From positions 248,001 to 312,000 of the forward strand of contig NZ_BSOW01000006.1 of NCBI RefSeq assembly GCF_030160715.1: a DNA stretch of 64,000 nucleotides, in the 5' to 3' direction. Position numbers and translations under genes: made by a program. The stretch comes from Bradyrhizobium iriomotense. Its GTDB lineage: Bacteria; Pseudomonadota; Alphaproteobacteria; Rhizobiales; Xanthobacteraceae. This document shows, one piece after another, positions 8,841 to 18,053 of the stretch. The notes under the pieces were generated by a model. That model searched no databases. It was not told where the DNA came from and was given only the letters and a program-made list of their open reading frames with translations. Each line of letters starts with the position of its first letter. The stretch's first letter is position 1.

Positions 8841-10061
8841 ATGCAGCCTCGAGGCAAGATCGTCGTCGCGAGCCAGCATTATCCGCCGGATCCCAGCACC
8901 ACGGCGGCGATCATGGCGGAGATCGCGTGCCGCCTTGCCGTGGGCCATGACGTCGTCGTGCTGTCCGGCACGCCCGGCGCATTGCCGGCCTCGCAGACCG
9001 GGCCGGGCAAGCCGCGCGTCATTGCCGTCAAGAACCGGATGACCGGAAAGGCAGCGCTGGTCCGGCGCGCTCTTGCCGAGATCCTGTTTGCGCTGCGCAC
9101 CTTCCTCGCACTAACCAAAGTGTTGAAGCGCGGCGATGTCGTGCTCACCGTGACTGCGCCGTTCATGCTGCCCTATGCGGTCGCAGCCGCTGCAAGGCTG
9201 AAGGGCGCGCGCTCGGCGCTGATCATGCACGATCTGTTTCCTGACGTGCTGGTGATGGCGGGCCTGCTCAAGCCGCGCTCGATCGTGACCCGCGTGATCC
9301 GTGCCGCCAACGCGCATCTGTTCCGCGCGCTCAATGCGGTCATCACCATCGGCCGTGATGCCGAGGGGCCGCTGCTGCGCTACCGCGGCATGACCGCGAA
9401 CAAGATCCGCTTCATCCCGAACTGGGCGACGCTCGTTCCCGCGCTGCGACCGGTCGCAGCGGACAACCCTTTCCGCCGTGCGGTGCCGGCCCGCTTCGTC
9501 GTCGGGCTGTCGGGCAATCTCGGTTTCACGCACGATCCGGAGATCGTGTTCGAGGCCGCGCGCCTGTTGCGGCCGGAGACGGACATCCACTTCCTGCTCT
9601 CCGGCTGGGGGATCGGCTTCGAGCGGCTGAAGCAATTGCAGGCGGAATCGAACCTGCCGAACGTCTCCTTCGTGCCGCGCGTCGAGGACGCCGAGCTCGA
9701 GGCGTTTCTCGCCGCCGCCGACGTCTGGATCATCCCCTATCGGAAGAACGTTGCGGGTGTGTCGGTGCCGAGCCGGTTCTATAACCTCCTGGCCGTCGGT
9801 CGTCCGGTGGTGCTGGTTTCTGAGCCCGAGGCGGAGGCTGCGTTGACCGTGGTCGAAAACGGGCTGGGCTGGGTGGTGGCGCCGGGCCGGCCCGAGGAGC
9901 TGGCGGATGCGATCCGGGCGGCGGCCGGCACTGATGCCAAGGCCATCGCGGACCGGGCGGTGAAGGCCGCCGCAAAATTCGATCGCGCCGCGGCCATGGA
10001 TGCCTATGCTGGCGTGATCGACGAATTGTTGGGCAATCCGGAACTGGCGGGGCAACGATGA
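8841..10061 (+). CDS. glycosyltransferase family 4 protein (WbuB-like)
   Basis: A 406-residue GT-B transferase starting at the ATG at 8841, two bases after the previous stop. The N-terminus VVASQHYPPDPSTTA is typical of WbuB-type FucNAc/HexNAc transferases. The donor half has GLSGNLGFTHDPE and a long acidic region DAELEAFLAAADVWIIPYR leading to SVPSRFYNLLAVGRPVV. It probably transfers a deoxy amino sugar to the growing O-unit. The ATGA overlap with the next gene supports one operon from 6928 to 11005. Confidence 0.85.
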   Translation: MQPRGKIVVASQHYPPDPSTTAAIMAEIACRLAVGHDVVVLSGTPGALPASQTGPGKPRVIAVKNRMTGKAALVRRALAEILFALRTFLALTKVLKRGDVVLTVTAPFMLPYAVAAAARLKGARSALIMHDLFPDVLVMAGLLKPRSIVTRVIRAANAHLFRALNAVITIGRDAEGPLLRYRGMTANKIRFIPNWATLVPALRPVAADNPFRRAVPARFVVGLSGNLGFTHDPEIVFEAARLLRPETDIHFLLSGWGIGFERLKQLQAESNLPNVSFVPRVEDAELEAFLAAADVWIIPYRKNVAGVSVPSRFYNLLAVGRPVVLVSEPEAEAALTVVENGLGWVVAPGRPEELADAIRAAAGTDAKAIADRAVKAAAKFDRAAAMDAYAGVIDELLGNPELAGQR

Positions 10062-11005
10062 GCGAGCGAAAGCCGGTTGTGCTGGTGACGGGCGCCAGCG
10101 GCTTTGTCGGCCGCCATGTCGCGCCGGCCCTCGTCGAGCAGGGGTGGTCGGTCCGTCGCGCGGTGCGCAGCCCCGAGGGGCTGGATGACGAGATCGTCAT
10201 CGAATCGATCGGTCCTGACACCAATTGGCAGGCTGCGCTCGACGGGGTCGATGCGGTCGTCCACCTTGCCGCCCGCGTTCACCACAAGCACGAGGAGCAC
10301 GCGGTCCAGCTCTATCGCAACGTCAACATCGCCGGCACCCTGCATCTGGCGCGCTCGGCGGCTGGGGCCGGCGTGCGAAAGTTCATCTTCATCAGCACCG
10401 TGCTCGTGCACGGCCGCAGCAATGAGGGCCGCGCGCCGTTCAGCGAGGACGACATCCTGACCCCGCGCGGGCTCTACGGCATGTCCAAGGCGGCTGCCGA
10501 GGCAGGCCTCAAGACGCTGGCGCGCGACAGCGACATGAAGATATCGGTGATCAGGCCGCCGCTGGTCTATGGCGCCGGTGCCAAGGGAAATTTTGCGCTG
10601 CTGAGCCGGGCGGTGAATCTCGGATTGCCGCTTCCGTTTGCCGCGATCCGCAATCATCGCGCCTTCCTGGCCGTGCAAAATCTCTCGTCGTTCATCCTGC
10701 GCCGGCTCGCCCATCCCGATCCCGCGAGCAATTTCGAGGTCTTCCTGATCGCCGACAAGGAGCAGGTCTCGACGCCCGAATTCATCGAGAGGCTGGCCAG
10801 GGCCGCGGGCAAGCGGCCACGGATGTTTGCGGTCCCGCAGGACCTCCTGGGCTCGGTGCTCGGGGTCATCGGTCGCCAGGACACCCATGACAGCCTGATC
10901 GGCTCGCTCGAGCTGAATGTATCCAAGGCGATCGCGACCGGCTGGCGGCCGGAGGTGTCCCTTGATGAGGGACTGCGGCTGGCATTGTCGTCTCAGGACG
11001 CCTGA
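10058..11005 (+). CDS. NAD-dependent epimerase/dehydratase family protein (WreQ/WbpV-like reductase)
   Basis: A 315-residue SDR. The NAD(P) loop VTGASGFVGRHV is at the N-terminus, HLAARVHHKHE follows, and the active-site pair is YGMSK. It looks like the 4-ketoreductases (WreQ, WbpV, WbpK class) that turn the dehydratase product into UDP-QuiNAc or UDP-FucNAc. The four-base ATGA overlap with the WbuB-like gene and the WbpM-like gene two genes upstream support this role, which is inferred from context. It ends 18 bases before the convergent WecA-like gene. Confidence 0.82.
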   Translation: MSERKPVVLVTGASGFVGRHVAPALVEQGWSVRRAVRSPEGLDDEIVIESIGPDTNWQAALDGVDAVVHLAARVHHKHEEHAVQLYRNVNIAGTLHLARSAAGAGVRKFIFISTVLVHGRSNEGRAPFSEDDILTPRGLYGMSKAAAEAGLKTLARDSDMKISVIRPPLVYGAGAKGNFALLSRAVNLGLPLPFAAIRNHRAFLAVQNLSSFILRRLAHPDPASNFEVFLIADKEQVSTPEFIERLARAAGKRPRMFAVPQDLLGSVLGVIGRQDTHDSLIGSLELNVSKAIATGWRPEVSLDEGLRLALSSQDA

Positions 11006-11023
11006 CGGCGCCTCGATACTGCG

Positions 11024-12058
11024 TCAGCCCGCCCGTTGCTGGGAAAACCTGCGCAGCACGAAGCCGACTGCGATCGCGCCTGCAAGCAACGCCAGCGTCG
11101 TGATCGTCGTCGAAGTGGCCTTGATCGTGACGAGGGCGAGCAGCACAAGCAGGAGATTGAGCGCGAACACCTCACCGACCACGCGGGACACCGTGAAGCC
11201 GTTGTCGGTGGCGCGCTGGTAGAAATGCGAGCGATGCGCCGACCAGAACGGCTCGCGCCGCGCAATGCGCCGGAACAGCGTGACGGTGGAATCGGCAAGA
11301 TAATAGGCCGGCAGCAGCAGAGCTGCGGCGATCTGCTGATGCCAGGCAAGCCCGAGCAGGCACCAGCCGAGCAGGAGCCCGATCGGCAGGCTGCCGACGT
11401 CCCCCAAAAACACTTTTGCGACGGGCCGGTTGAACGGCGCAAATCCGACCATGGCGCCGCACAGCGCCGCCGCGACCAGCGCGGCCGGCAACGGCAGGTC
11501 GCCGAGCCACCCAAGCAGGGCCAGCGCGGCGGCGATCGGGACCACTTCCGACACAGTCATGAGATCGAGCCCGTCCATGAAATTGACGAGGTTCACGAAC
11601 CACACGCCCGCGATGAGGATGAGGCCGCGCTCGAACACGAGCGGCAGCGCCGGGATGATCCGGAGCGTATCCGGTGTCGTGAACACGACGGCTCCGACGG
11701 AAGCGGCCTGGAGCACGAGCCGAAGCAGGACGGGAAGCGGTTTGATATCGTCGGCAAAGCCGACCAGCGCAATCACCAGCGTAGCCGCGATCAGAACCAG
11801 CGGAATGGATGCATTCAGCCAGGCGGCCCAAAGCGAGGCGACGATCAGGGTCGCAGCGACAATTGCGATGCCGGCACCCTGTGGCGTCGGAATCCGATGC
11901 GAGGAGCGCGCGTTTGGCCGCGCCAGCGCGTAACGTTGCAGCAGGGGCATGCTGCGCCACGTGATACAGGCCGAGAGCAGCGCGGCCAGGGCAGCCGGCG
12001 CGAGGGCGAGCAGAAACATCCCCATCGCCGTCGCAGATCCGGGCCCGAAATTGCTCAC
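11024..12058 (-). CDS. undecaprenyl-phosphate sugar-1-phosphate transferase (WecA/WbpL/WreU-like, GT4)
   Basis: A 344-residue polytopic membrane enzyme of the MraY/WecA superfamily. It carries the conserved cytoplasmic loops SSHRIPTPQGAG, GFADDIKPLP (double Asp, Mg site), NFMDGLD, LGDVGSLPIG, and the late basic loop HRSHFYQRATDNG. It would start O-unit assembly by moving a HexNAc-1-phosphate to undecaprenyl phosphate. With the dehydratase and reductase in the convergent operon the donor is plausibly UDP-QuiNAc or UDP-FucNAc, by analogy with WreU of Rhizobium etli. Its start overlaps the stop of the gene upstream by four bases. Confidence 0.88.
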   Translation of the reverse strand: MSNFGPGSATAMGMFLLALAPAALAALLSACITWRSMPLLQRYALARPNARSSHRIPTPQGAGIAIVAATLIVASLWAAWLNASIPLVLIAATLVIALVGFADDIKPLPVLLRLVLQAASVGAVVFTTPDTLRIIPALPLVFERGLILIAGVWFVNLVNFMDGLDLMTVSEVVPIAAALALLGWLGDLPLPAALVAAALCGAMVGFAPFNRPVAKVFLGDVGSLPIGLLLGWCLLGLAWHQQIAAALLLPAYYLADSTVTLFRRIARREPFWSAHRSHFYQRATDNGFTVSRVVGEVFALNLLLVLLALVTIKATSTTITTLALLAGAIAVGFVLRRFSQQRAG

Positions 12059-13014
12059 TCCGGCACCCCTATCGGGGCCGATCCCTGCTGTGCCTTCTCC
12101 GCGCTGAAGATCCAGACCAGTCCGCCGAACGCGCCGACGATGAACGACACGGCACCGAACAGCAGCGAGACGTTGACGCCCTCATTGGCGGCGAGACCCG
12201 CAAAGCCGAAGGCGAGGCCCATGGTCGCTTCGCGCACGCCCCAGCCGGCGATCGAAATCGGCATCAAGGTGATCAGCATCACTGGCGGAATGAGCAGGAA
12301 TGTCTCGCCGAAACTGACGGGCGCTGCGATCGATTGCACGACGCACCAGGCGATCACCACGGTCAGCACGTGAACCAGCAGCGACAGGACCGTGACGATC
12401 GGCCCGCGGGTGCGGCTGAAGATCACGCGGTTCGCGATCACCGCGCAGGCGTGGATGTGGTGGGTGGCCCACCAGCGCTTCAGCCACGGCCAGTTCAGGG
12501 CGCCGAGCAGCAGGAAGCCGAGGCCGGCCGCGAGCGCCGCAAGGTCCAGCAGCAACAGCGCCGAGCGTCCTTGCGCGTCGTTGATGAGGCGATAGCTCCA
12601 GGGCAGGCTGGCGACGATGACGACTGCGAGCGCGATCAGGCCGATCGCGCGATCGACGAAGATCGAATAGGTCGCGGCGCGCCATCCGGCGCCGGCGCGT
12701 GCGACCAGCCAGAGCCGGACGGCATCGCCCCCGATCGCGGAGGGCAGGGTCTGGTTGAAGAAGGTTCCGATCACGTTGTAGCGCATGGCGCGCGCGAGCT
12801 CGATCGGGGCGCCGCACGCCGCGCTGATCTCGCGCCAGCGCAGCACGCCGATGAAGATCTGGAGGAACGTCACGGCAATCGCGAGGGCGATCCAGTACAG
12901 ACTGCTCACGGTGAACCGCGAGAACAGATCGGACGGGTTCACCTTGCGCAGCGCCAGATAGAGTAGCGCCGCAGAAACGATGATCTTGGCCGCAGAAAGC
13001 AGGATTCGGCGCAT
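12055..13014 (-). CDS. lysylphosphatidylglycerol synthase TM-domain family protein (UPF0104)
   Basis: A 319-residue integral membrane protein with about eight hydrophobic helices. It contains the family's YNVIGTFFNQTLPSAIGGD segment near residue 95, seen in flippase-like LPG_synthase_TM proteins that lack the synthase domain, and a VREATMG element late in the protein. It may move a lipid-linked sugar or phospholipid across the inner membrane. It is the upstream gene of a two-gene minus-strand operon with the WecA-like transferase (four-base overlap). The actual substrate is unknown. Confidence 0.8.
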   Translation of the reverse strand: MRRILLSAAKIIVSAALLYLALRKVNPSDLFSRFTVSSLYWIALAIAVTFLQIFIGVLRWREISAACGAPIELARAMRYNVIGTFFNQTLPSAIGGDAVRLWLVARAGAGWRAATYSIFVDRAIGLIALAVVIVASLPWSYRLINDAQGRSALLLLDLAALAAGLGFLLLGALNWPWLKRWWATHHIHACAVIANRVIFSRTRGPIVTVLSLLVHVLTVVIAWCVVQSIAAPVSFGETFLLIPPVMLITLMPISIAGWGVREATMGLAFGFAGLAANEGVNVSLLFGAVSFIVGAFGGLVWIFSAEKAQQGSAPIGVPE

Positions 13015-13115
13015 CTCGCCCGCGTTTGAACAGGGGTTTCTTCAGAGTTGGCGTAACCCGACGCCCTGCGCCGAATTCGGCCGCTTTGGTATGGTCTTGG
13101 CGCCGATCTTGCAAT

Positions 13116-13157
13116 AGCTGTCGTGGAGAAGCTGTCGTGAAGGAGCTGTCGTGAGAG
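13116..13157 (+). repeat. 14-bp tandem repeat, three copies
   Basis: AGCTGTCGTGGAGA (13116-13129), AGCTGTCGTGAAGG (13130-13143) and AGCTGTCGTGAGAG (13144-13157) are head to tail in the divergent intergenic region between the UPF0104 gene and the epimerase at 13231. The first ten bases are identical in all three. Confidence 0.85.
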
Positions 13158-13230
13158 GGCGCGGTGGCTATTGCCACCCCCTCAATACGGCGGCTAAAGA
13201 GGCGGCGGCGACGAATGATGCCTTGGGAAC

Positions 13231-14223
13231 ATGATGGCAGATCAGGCGATTTTGGTCACGGGCGCTGCCGGCTTCATCGGTTTTCACGTCGCCCGGCAGC
13301 TTCTGGCGGAAGGCCGGCCGGTCGTCGGGCTCGATAATCTCAACAACTATTACGATCCGGCCTTGAAGCGGGCGCGGCTGGATGTGTTGCAGCGGGATGG
13401 CGGCTTTTCATTTGTGCAGGCCGATCTCGCCGATCGCGACACGATCGCGAAACTGTTTGCGCAGCACCAGTTCGCGACCGTCGTGCACCTCGCCGCCCAG
13501 GCCGGCGTGCGCTACTCGATCGACCATCCCCAGACCTACGCCGATTCCAATCTTCAGGGATTCCTCAACGTGCTCGAGGGTTGCCGGCACAATGGCTGTC
13601 GTCATCTCGTCTATGCCTCGTCATCCTCCGTTTACGGCGCCAACACAAAACTGCCATTTGCCATCGAGGACAAAACCGACCATCCCGTGAGCTTCTACGC
13701 CGCGACCAAGAAGGCCAATGAGGTGATGGCGCAGTCCTACAGCCATCTGTATCGGCTGCCGGTCACGGGCTTGCGCTTCTTCACCATCTACGGCCCCTGG
13801 GGCCGGCCCGACATGGCCATGTTTCTGTTTGTGAACGCCATCATGGAGGGCAGGCCGATCCGGCTCTTTAACCATGGCAAGATGCGGCGCGACTTCACCT
13901 ATGTTGACGACGTCACTCGTGTAGTATCCAAGCTGATTGATCGGGTGCCTGTGGATAATCCGGCCGCCGCAAATGCGCCGTCTCGGCTCTACAATGTCGG
14001 TAACCACCATCCGGAAGAGCTGATGCACGTCGTCGGGCTTCTGGAACGTGAGCTGGGCCGGACGGCGGTCAAGGATCTGTTGCCGATGCAGCCGGGAGAC
14101 GTGCTGGAGACTTTCGCTGATGTCGGGGATCTGATGCGCGACACCGGGTTCGCACCATCAACTCCGATCGAGACTGGTGTCCGCAATTTTGTCGGCTGGT
14201 ATCGGGACTACTACAAGGTTTGA
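13231..14223 (+). CDS. UDP-glucuronate 4-epimerase-like SDR (LpsL/LspL type)
   Basis: A 330-residue extended SDR. It has the NAD loop VTGAAGFIGFHV, the acidic LDNLNNYYDPALK segment, HLAAQAGVRYSI, the SSSSVYGANTK strand, the catalytic FYAATKK and RFFTIYGPWGRPDMA, all typical of UDP-glucuronate/UDP-galacturonate 4-epimerases. The product, UDP-galacturonate, is used in rhizobial LPS core. The ATG lies in an MMADQ start with weak ribosome-site similarity. It is followed one base later by the start of the manC-like gene, so the two are probably cotranscribed. Confidence 0.88.
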   Translation: MMADQAILVTGAAGFIGFHVARQLLAEGRPVVGLDNLNNYYDPALKRARLDVLQRDGGFSFVQADLADRDTIAKLFAQHQFATVVHLAAQAGVRYSIDHPQTYADSNLQGFLNVLEGCRHNGCRHLVYASSSSVYGANTKLPFAIEDKTDHPVSFYAATKKANEVMAQSYSHLYRLPVTGLRFFTIYGPWGRPDMAMFLFVNAIMEGRPIRLFNHGKMRRDFTYVDDVTRVVSKLIDRVPVDNPAAANAPSRLYNVGNHHPEELMHVVGLLERELGRTAVKDLLPMQPGDVLETFADVGDLMRDTGFAPSTPIETGVRNFVGWYRDYYKV

Positions 14224-14224
14224 A

Positions 14225-15643
14225 ATGACGATGGACAGACGCATTATCCCCCTGATCATGTGCGGCGGCGCCGGCACGCGGTTGTGGCCCGCTTCGCGCG
14301 AGGTGCGCCCCAAACAATTCTTGCCGCTGTTCGGCGCGCGCTCGACCTTCCAGGACACGCTGTTGCGCGTCTCCGATGGTGCGCTGTTCGATCGTCCGAT
14401 GGTCATCACCAATCAAGCCTATCGTTTCATGGTGCTGGAGCAACTCGCCGAGATCGGCATCGAGGCCGATGTGCTGTTGGAGCCGATGCGGCGCGACTCA
14501 GGCCCCGCGATTGCGGCCGGCGCTGCCTTTGCGCAGAGCCGCGATAACGCGGCGATCGTGCTGGCGCTCGCCGCCGATCACGTCGTGCGCGACAACGCCG
14601 CGTTCGTCGCGGCCTGCCGGCAGGGGCTGGTTGCCGCGGGCGAGGGGCGCATTGTCACCTTCGGCGTCAAGCCGGAACGGCCGGCGACCGAATATGGCTA
14701 CATCAGCCCCGGTGACGCGGTCGCGGGCGAGGTGCGCGCGGTCACGAAATTCGTCGAGAAGCCGGACGCGGTGAAGGCCGCCGACTACGTCAAGTCGGGC
14801 TATCTCTGGAACAGCGGCAACTTCATGTTCCCGGCCGCCGTGCTGCTCGACGAATATCGCAAGGTCGATCCGGCAAGCGTGCAGGCGGTCTCCGAGGCCG
14901 TTGCCAACGCCGGTCACGATCTCGGCTTCGTCACGCTCGAGCCGAAGGCGTTCGCTTCCGCCAAGGCGATCTCAATCGACTATGCGGTGATGGAAAAGAC
15001 CGCGCGCGCCGCGGTCGTCCCGGTGTCCTGCGGCTGGTCCGATGTCGGCTCCTGGCTTGCGGTGTGGGAGCTCTCGGAGAAGGACGCGCAAGGCAATGCC
15101 GCGCACGGCACCGCCGTGTTCGAGGATTCGCGCAATTGCAACGTCACGACCGACCAGGCGCTGGTCGCGCTCGAAGGCGTCGACGATCTCGTCGTGGTGG
15201 CGACCGCCGACGCCGTGCTGGTGTCGCGCCAGAAGGACGCCAACGGGCTGAAGCGCCTCGTGACCAAGCTGAAGACGGTGGCTCCGAAGGTCACCGAGGA
15301 GCACCTCAAGGTGCATCGCCCGTGGGGCAGCTATCAGTCGGTCGACAATGGCGCCCGCCACCAGGTCAAGCGCATCGTGGTGAAGCCGGGCGGGCGGCTG
15401 TCGCTCCAGAAGCATCACCATCGCGCCGAGCACTGGATCGTGGTCCGCGGCGCGGCCCAGGTGACCGTGAACGAGACCGTGAAGACGGTGCACGAGAACG
15501 AGTCGGTCTACATCCCGATGGGCGCGGTGCACCGGCTCGAGAACCCCGGTAAAATCATGCTGGAGCTGATCGAGGTCCAGACCGGCAGCTATCTCGGGGA
15601 GGACGATATCATCCGGATTGAAGACGACTATCAAAGGTCGTAA
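14225..15643 (+). CDS. manC: mannose-1-phosphate guanylyltransferase / mannose-6-phosphate isomerase
   Basis: A 472-residue type II PMI-GMP. The N-terminal nucleotidyltransferase begins PLIMCGGAGTRLWPASR, with the KQFLPLF segment; the sugar site FVEKPD lies near residue 175, then the GYLWNSGNFMF strand. The C-terminal cupin isomerase domain has RPWGSYQSVD, the zinc-site histidines in LQKHHHRAEHW, and YIPMGAVHRLENPG. It provides GDP-mannose, which feeds mannose, fucose or rhamnose units. ATGs at 14225 and 14231 are both possible starts. Confidence 0.92.
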   Translation: MTMDRRIIPLIMCGGAGTRLWPASREVRPKQFLPLFGARSTFQDTLLRVSDGALFDRPMVITNQAYRFMVLEQLAEIGIEADVLLEPMRRDSGPAIAAGAAFAQSRDNAAIVLALAADHVVRDNAAFVAACRQGLVAAGEGRIVTFGVKPERPATEYGYISPGDAVAGEVRAVTKFVEKPDAVKAADYVKSGYLWNSGNFMFPAAVLLDEYRKVDPASVQAVSEAVANAGHDLGFVTLEPKAFASAKAISIDYAVMEKTARAAVVPVSCGWSDVGSWLAVWELSEKDAQGNAAHGTAVFEDSRNCNVTTDQALVALEGVDDLVVVATADAVLVSRQKDANGLKRLVTKLKTVAPKVTEEHLKVHRPWGSYQSVDNGARHQVKRIVVKPGGRLSLQKHHHRAEHWIVVRGAAQVTVNETVKTVHENESVYIPMGAVHRLENPGKIMLELIEVQTGSYLGEDDIIRIEDDYQRS

Positions 15644-15813
15644 CCAGCAACTCCGAATCACGTGATCCGGGCTCAAAAGCCTGCTAAGGCCCGGGGAACG
15701 TGTAATTTTTTGAATCAAATCGTGTCCGCACCGCTATCTCGGCATTCGCCACAAATGTGGCGCTCGTGCTAGGAGTGGCGCAGGGGATTTGGGTTGAATC
15801 GGGGTTCGATCAG

Positions 15814-16818
15814 ATGAGTTCCAAAGGATCTGCACCGGCAAAGGCCGGCTTGCGCGTCGGCGTCATCGGCGCGGGCGTGATGGGCAGCAACCACGCGCGC
15901 GTGCTCGCGGGGCTTCCCGGCGTCAGCCTGGTCGGTGTGGTCGATCCGTCGCCGGCGCACCGCGCGCGTGCGACCGAGCTAGCCAATTGCCAGTGCTTCG
16001 AGACGCTCGATCAGCTCGTCGCCGAAGGCGTCGATGCCGTCACGATCGCGGCGCCGACCCATCTGCATCACGAGATCTCGCTCGCCTGCATCGCCAGGAA
16101 GGTCCACGTGCTGGTCGAGAAGCCGATCGCGTCTTCAGTGGAAGAAGGGCGCGAGATCGTCGCCGCCGCGCAAGAGGCCGGCGTGACGCTGATGGTCGGC
16201 CATGTCGAGCGCTTCAATCCCGCGGTCGCAGCGGTCAAGCAGGCGATCGCGGGCGAGGACATCCTGTCGATCGCGATCACACGCGTCGGTCCGTTCCCGC
16301 CGCGCATGTCGAATGTCGGCGTGGTGATCGACCTCGCCGTGCATGACATCGATTTGATCCGCTGGTTCACCGAGTCCGATATCGTCGAGGTGCAGCCGCA
16401 ATTGTCGAGCGCGGTCGCCGAGCGCGAGGACATCGCGCTGTTGCAGTTCCGCACCGCCTCGGGCGTGCTCGCGCATATCAACACCAACTGGTTGACGCCG
16501 TTCAAGGCGCGCAGCGTCACGGTTGCGACCCGCGGCAAATATGTCATGGGCGATCTGTTGACGCGCCAGGTCACCGAATGCTTCGGCTTCAAGCCGGATG
16601 GCAGCTATTCGATGCGGCATCTGCCGGTCGGCCATGACGAGCCGCTGCGTGCCGAGCTGATCTCGTTCCTCAGCGCGGTGCGCAATGGCGATACGCCGGC
16701 GGTGACCGGCGATGAGGGCGTCGCGAGCCTCGAAATCGCCACGCGCTGCCTGGAGGCGCCGAGCAGGCCTGCTGCGGCATCCTCGGCCCGCAAGGGGCCG
16801 CGCCGCGTCGCCGGCTGA
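15814..16818 (+). CDS. gnnA: Gfo/Idh/MocA oxidoreductase, probable UDP-GlcNAc 3-dehydrogenase (GnnA-like)
   Basis: A 334-residue protein with the NAD loop GVIGAGVMGSNHARV at the N-terminus, the EKPIA motif (family catalytic lysine) near residue 105, GHVERFNPAV and the late HDIDLIRW segment. The HINTNWLTPFKAR strand resembles UDP-GlcNAc 3-dehydrogenases. Next to an aminotransferase it fits GnnA, which oxidises UDP-GlcNAc at C3 so that GnnB can aminate it, giving the diaminoglucose (GlcN3N) known from Bradyrhizobium lipid A. WbpB/WbpE-type sugar synthesis is the alternative. The frame is open from 15757; ATG 15814 is preferred because it places the Rossmann strand correctly. Confidence 0.75.
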   Translation: MSSKGSAPAKAGLRVGVIGAGVMGSNHARVLAGLPGVSLVGVVDPSPAHRARATELANCQCFETLDQLVAEGVDAVTIAAPTHLHHEISLACIARKVHVLVEKPIASSVEEGREIVAAAQEAGVTLMVGHVERFNPAVAAVKQAIAGEDILSIAITRVGPFPPRMSNVGVVIDLAVHDIDLIRWFTESDIVEVQPQLSSAVAEREDIALLQFRTASGVLAHINTNWLTPFKARSVTVATRGKYVMGDLLTRQVTECFGFKPDGSYSMRHLPVGHDEPLRAELISFLSAVRNGDTPAVTGDEGVASLEIATRCLEAPSRPAAASSARKGPRRVAG

Positions 16819-16881
16819 TCCGTCTCGATGTCGACCACCCAGAATCTGCAAGACAACCTGAAAGACAACCCGCAAGGCGCC

Positions 16882-18033
16882 ATGAACCAGCATCTGCGTT
16901 CCGATCCCATTCCCTTCATCGACGTCGGCGCGCAGCGCCGTCGGCTCGGCGCCTCGCTCAATGCAGCGGTCGCGCGCGTTCTCGACCATTGCCAGTTCGT
17001 CAATGGCCCGGAGGTTGCCGAGCTCGAGAAGCAGCTCGCGGCCTATTGCGGCGCCAAGCATGTGGTCGGCTGCGCCAGCGGCACCGATGCGCTTCTGATG
17101 GTGCTGATGGCGAAGAACGTCGGGCCCGGCGATGCAGTGCTGTGTCCGTCGTTCACCTTCATCGCAACCGCTTCGCCGGCGGCGCGGACCGGCGCTACAC
17201 CGGTCTACGTCGATGTGGATGAGGCGACCTTCAACATGAGCGCCGAGTCCCTGAAGCGCGGCATTGCGACCGCCCGGAAGGCCGGCCTGAGGCCCGTCGC
17301 GGTCATTCCGGTCGATCTGTTCGGACAGCCTGCCGATCACGACGCGATCGCCGCGATCGCGGAAGGCGAGGGCCTGTTCGTGCTCGACGACGCCGCGCAA
17401 GGCTTTGGCTCGAGCTACAAGGGCCGCAAGCTCGGCAAGCTGGCGCTCGCGACCACGACCAGCTTCTTCCCGGCAAAGCCGCTCGGCTGCTTCGGCGACG
17501 GCGGCGCGATCTTCACCGATGATGACGAGCTCGCAGCTACGCTGCGCAGCATTCGCGTCCACGGCCAGGGCGCGGACAAGTACGACAACGTGCGTCTCGG
17601 CCTGACCGGCCGGCTCGACACCATGCAGGCTGCCATCCTGATCGAGAAGCTCAAGATTTTCGACGACGAGATCGCAGCGCGCAACAAGGTGGCTGAGCGC
17701 TATGCGCGTGGCCTGTCCAACATCGTCACCGTGCCGCGGCTCGCCCCCGGCAGCACCTCGGTCTGGGCGCAGTACACCATCCGCCTGCCTGAGGGGACCG
17801 ACCGCGACGGCTTTGCCGCCGCGCTGAAGGCCCAGGGCGTGCCGACCGCGATCTACTATGCGAAGTCGATGCACCAGCAGACCGCCTACAAGCACTATCC
17901 CGTCGCCGACGGCGGCCTGCCGGTCTGCGAGAGCCTGTCGGAGGACGTCATCAGCCTGCCGATGCACGCCTATCTGGACGAGGCGTCCCAGGAGCGAATC
18001 ATCGCCGCCGTGCGCGGCGCGATTGCGGGCTGA
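16882..18033 (+). CDS. gnnB: DegT/DnrJ/EryC1/StrS aminotransferase, probable GnnB-like
   Basis: A 383-residue PLP-dependent sugar aminotransferase. It has IPFIDVGAQRRRL at the start, the GCASGTDALLMVLM cofactor loop, FTFIATAS, the DDAAQGFG aspartate motif and the Schiff-base lysine in SFFPAKPLGCFGDGGA. It directly follows the GnnA-like oxidoreductase, so it probably aminates the 3-keto sugar. A longer start at 16828 is in frame but has no ribosome site; ATG 16882 has AAGG five bases upstream. The inferred product would be used for a GlcN3N-type lipid A. Confidence 0.8.
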   Translation: MNQHLRSDPIPFIDVGAQRRRLGASLNAAVARVLDHCQFVNGPEVAELEKQLAAYCGAKHVVGCASGTDALLMVLMAKNVGPGDAVLCPSFTFIATASPAARTGATPVYVDVDEATFNMSAESLKRGIATARKAGLRPVAVIPVDLFGQPADHDAIAAIAEGEGLFVLDDAAQGFGSSYKGRKLGKLALATTTSFFPAKPLGCFGDGGAIFTDDDELAATLRSIRVHGQGADKYDNVRLGLTGRLDTMQAAILIEKLKIFDDEIAARNKVAERYARGLSNIVTVPRLAPGSTSVWAQYTIRLPEGTDRDGFAAALKAQGVPTAIYYAKSMHQQTAYKHYPVADGGLPVCESLSEDVISLPMHAYLDEASQERIIAAVRGAIAG

Positions 18034-18053
18034 TTTTCGCCGCGGCTTCTTCA

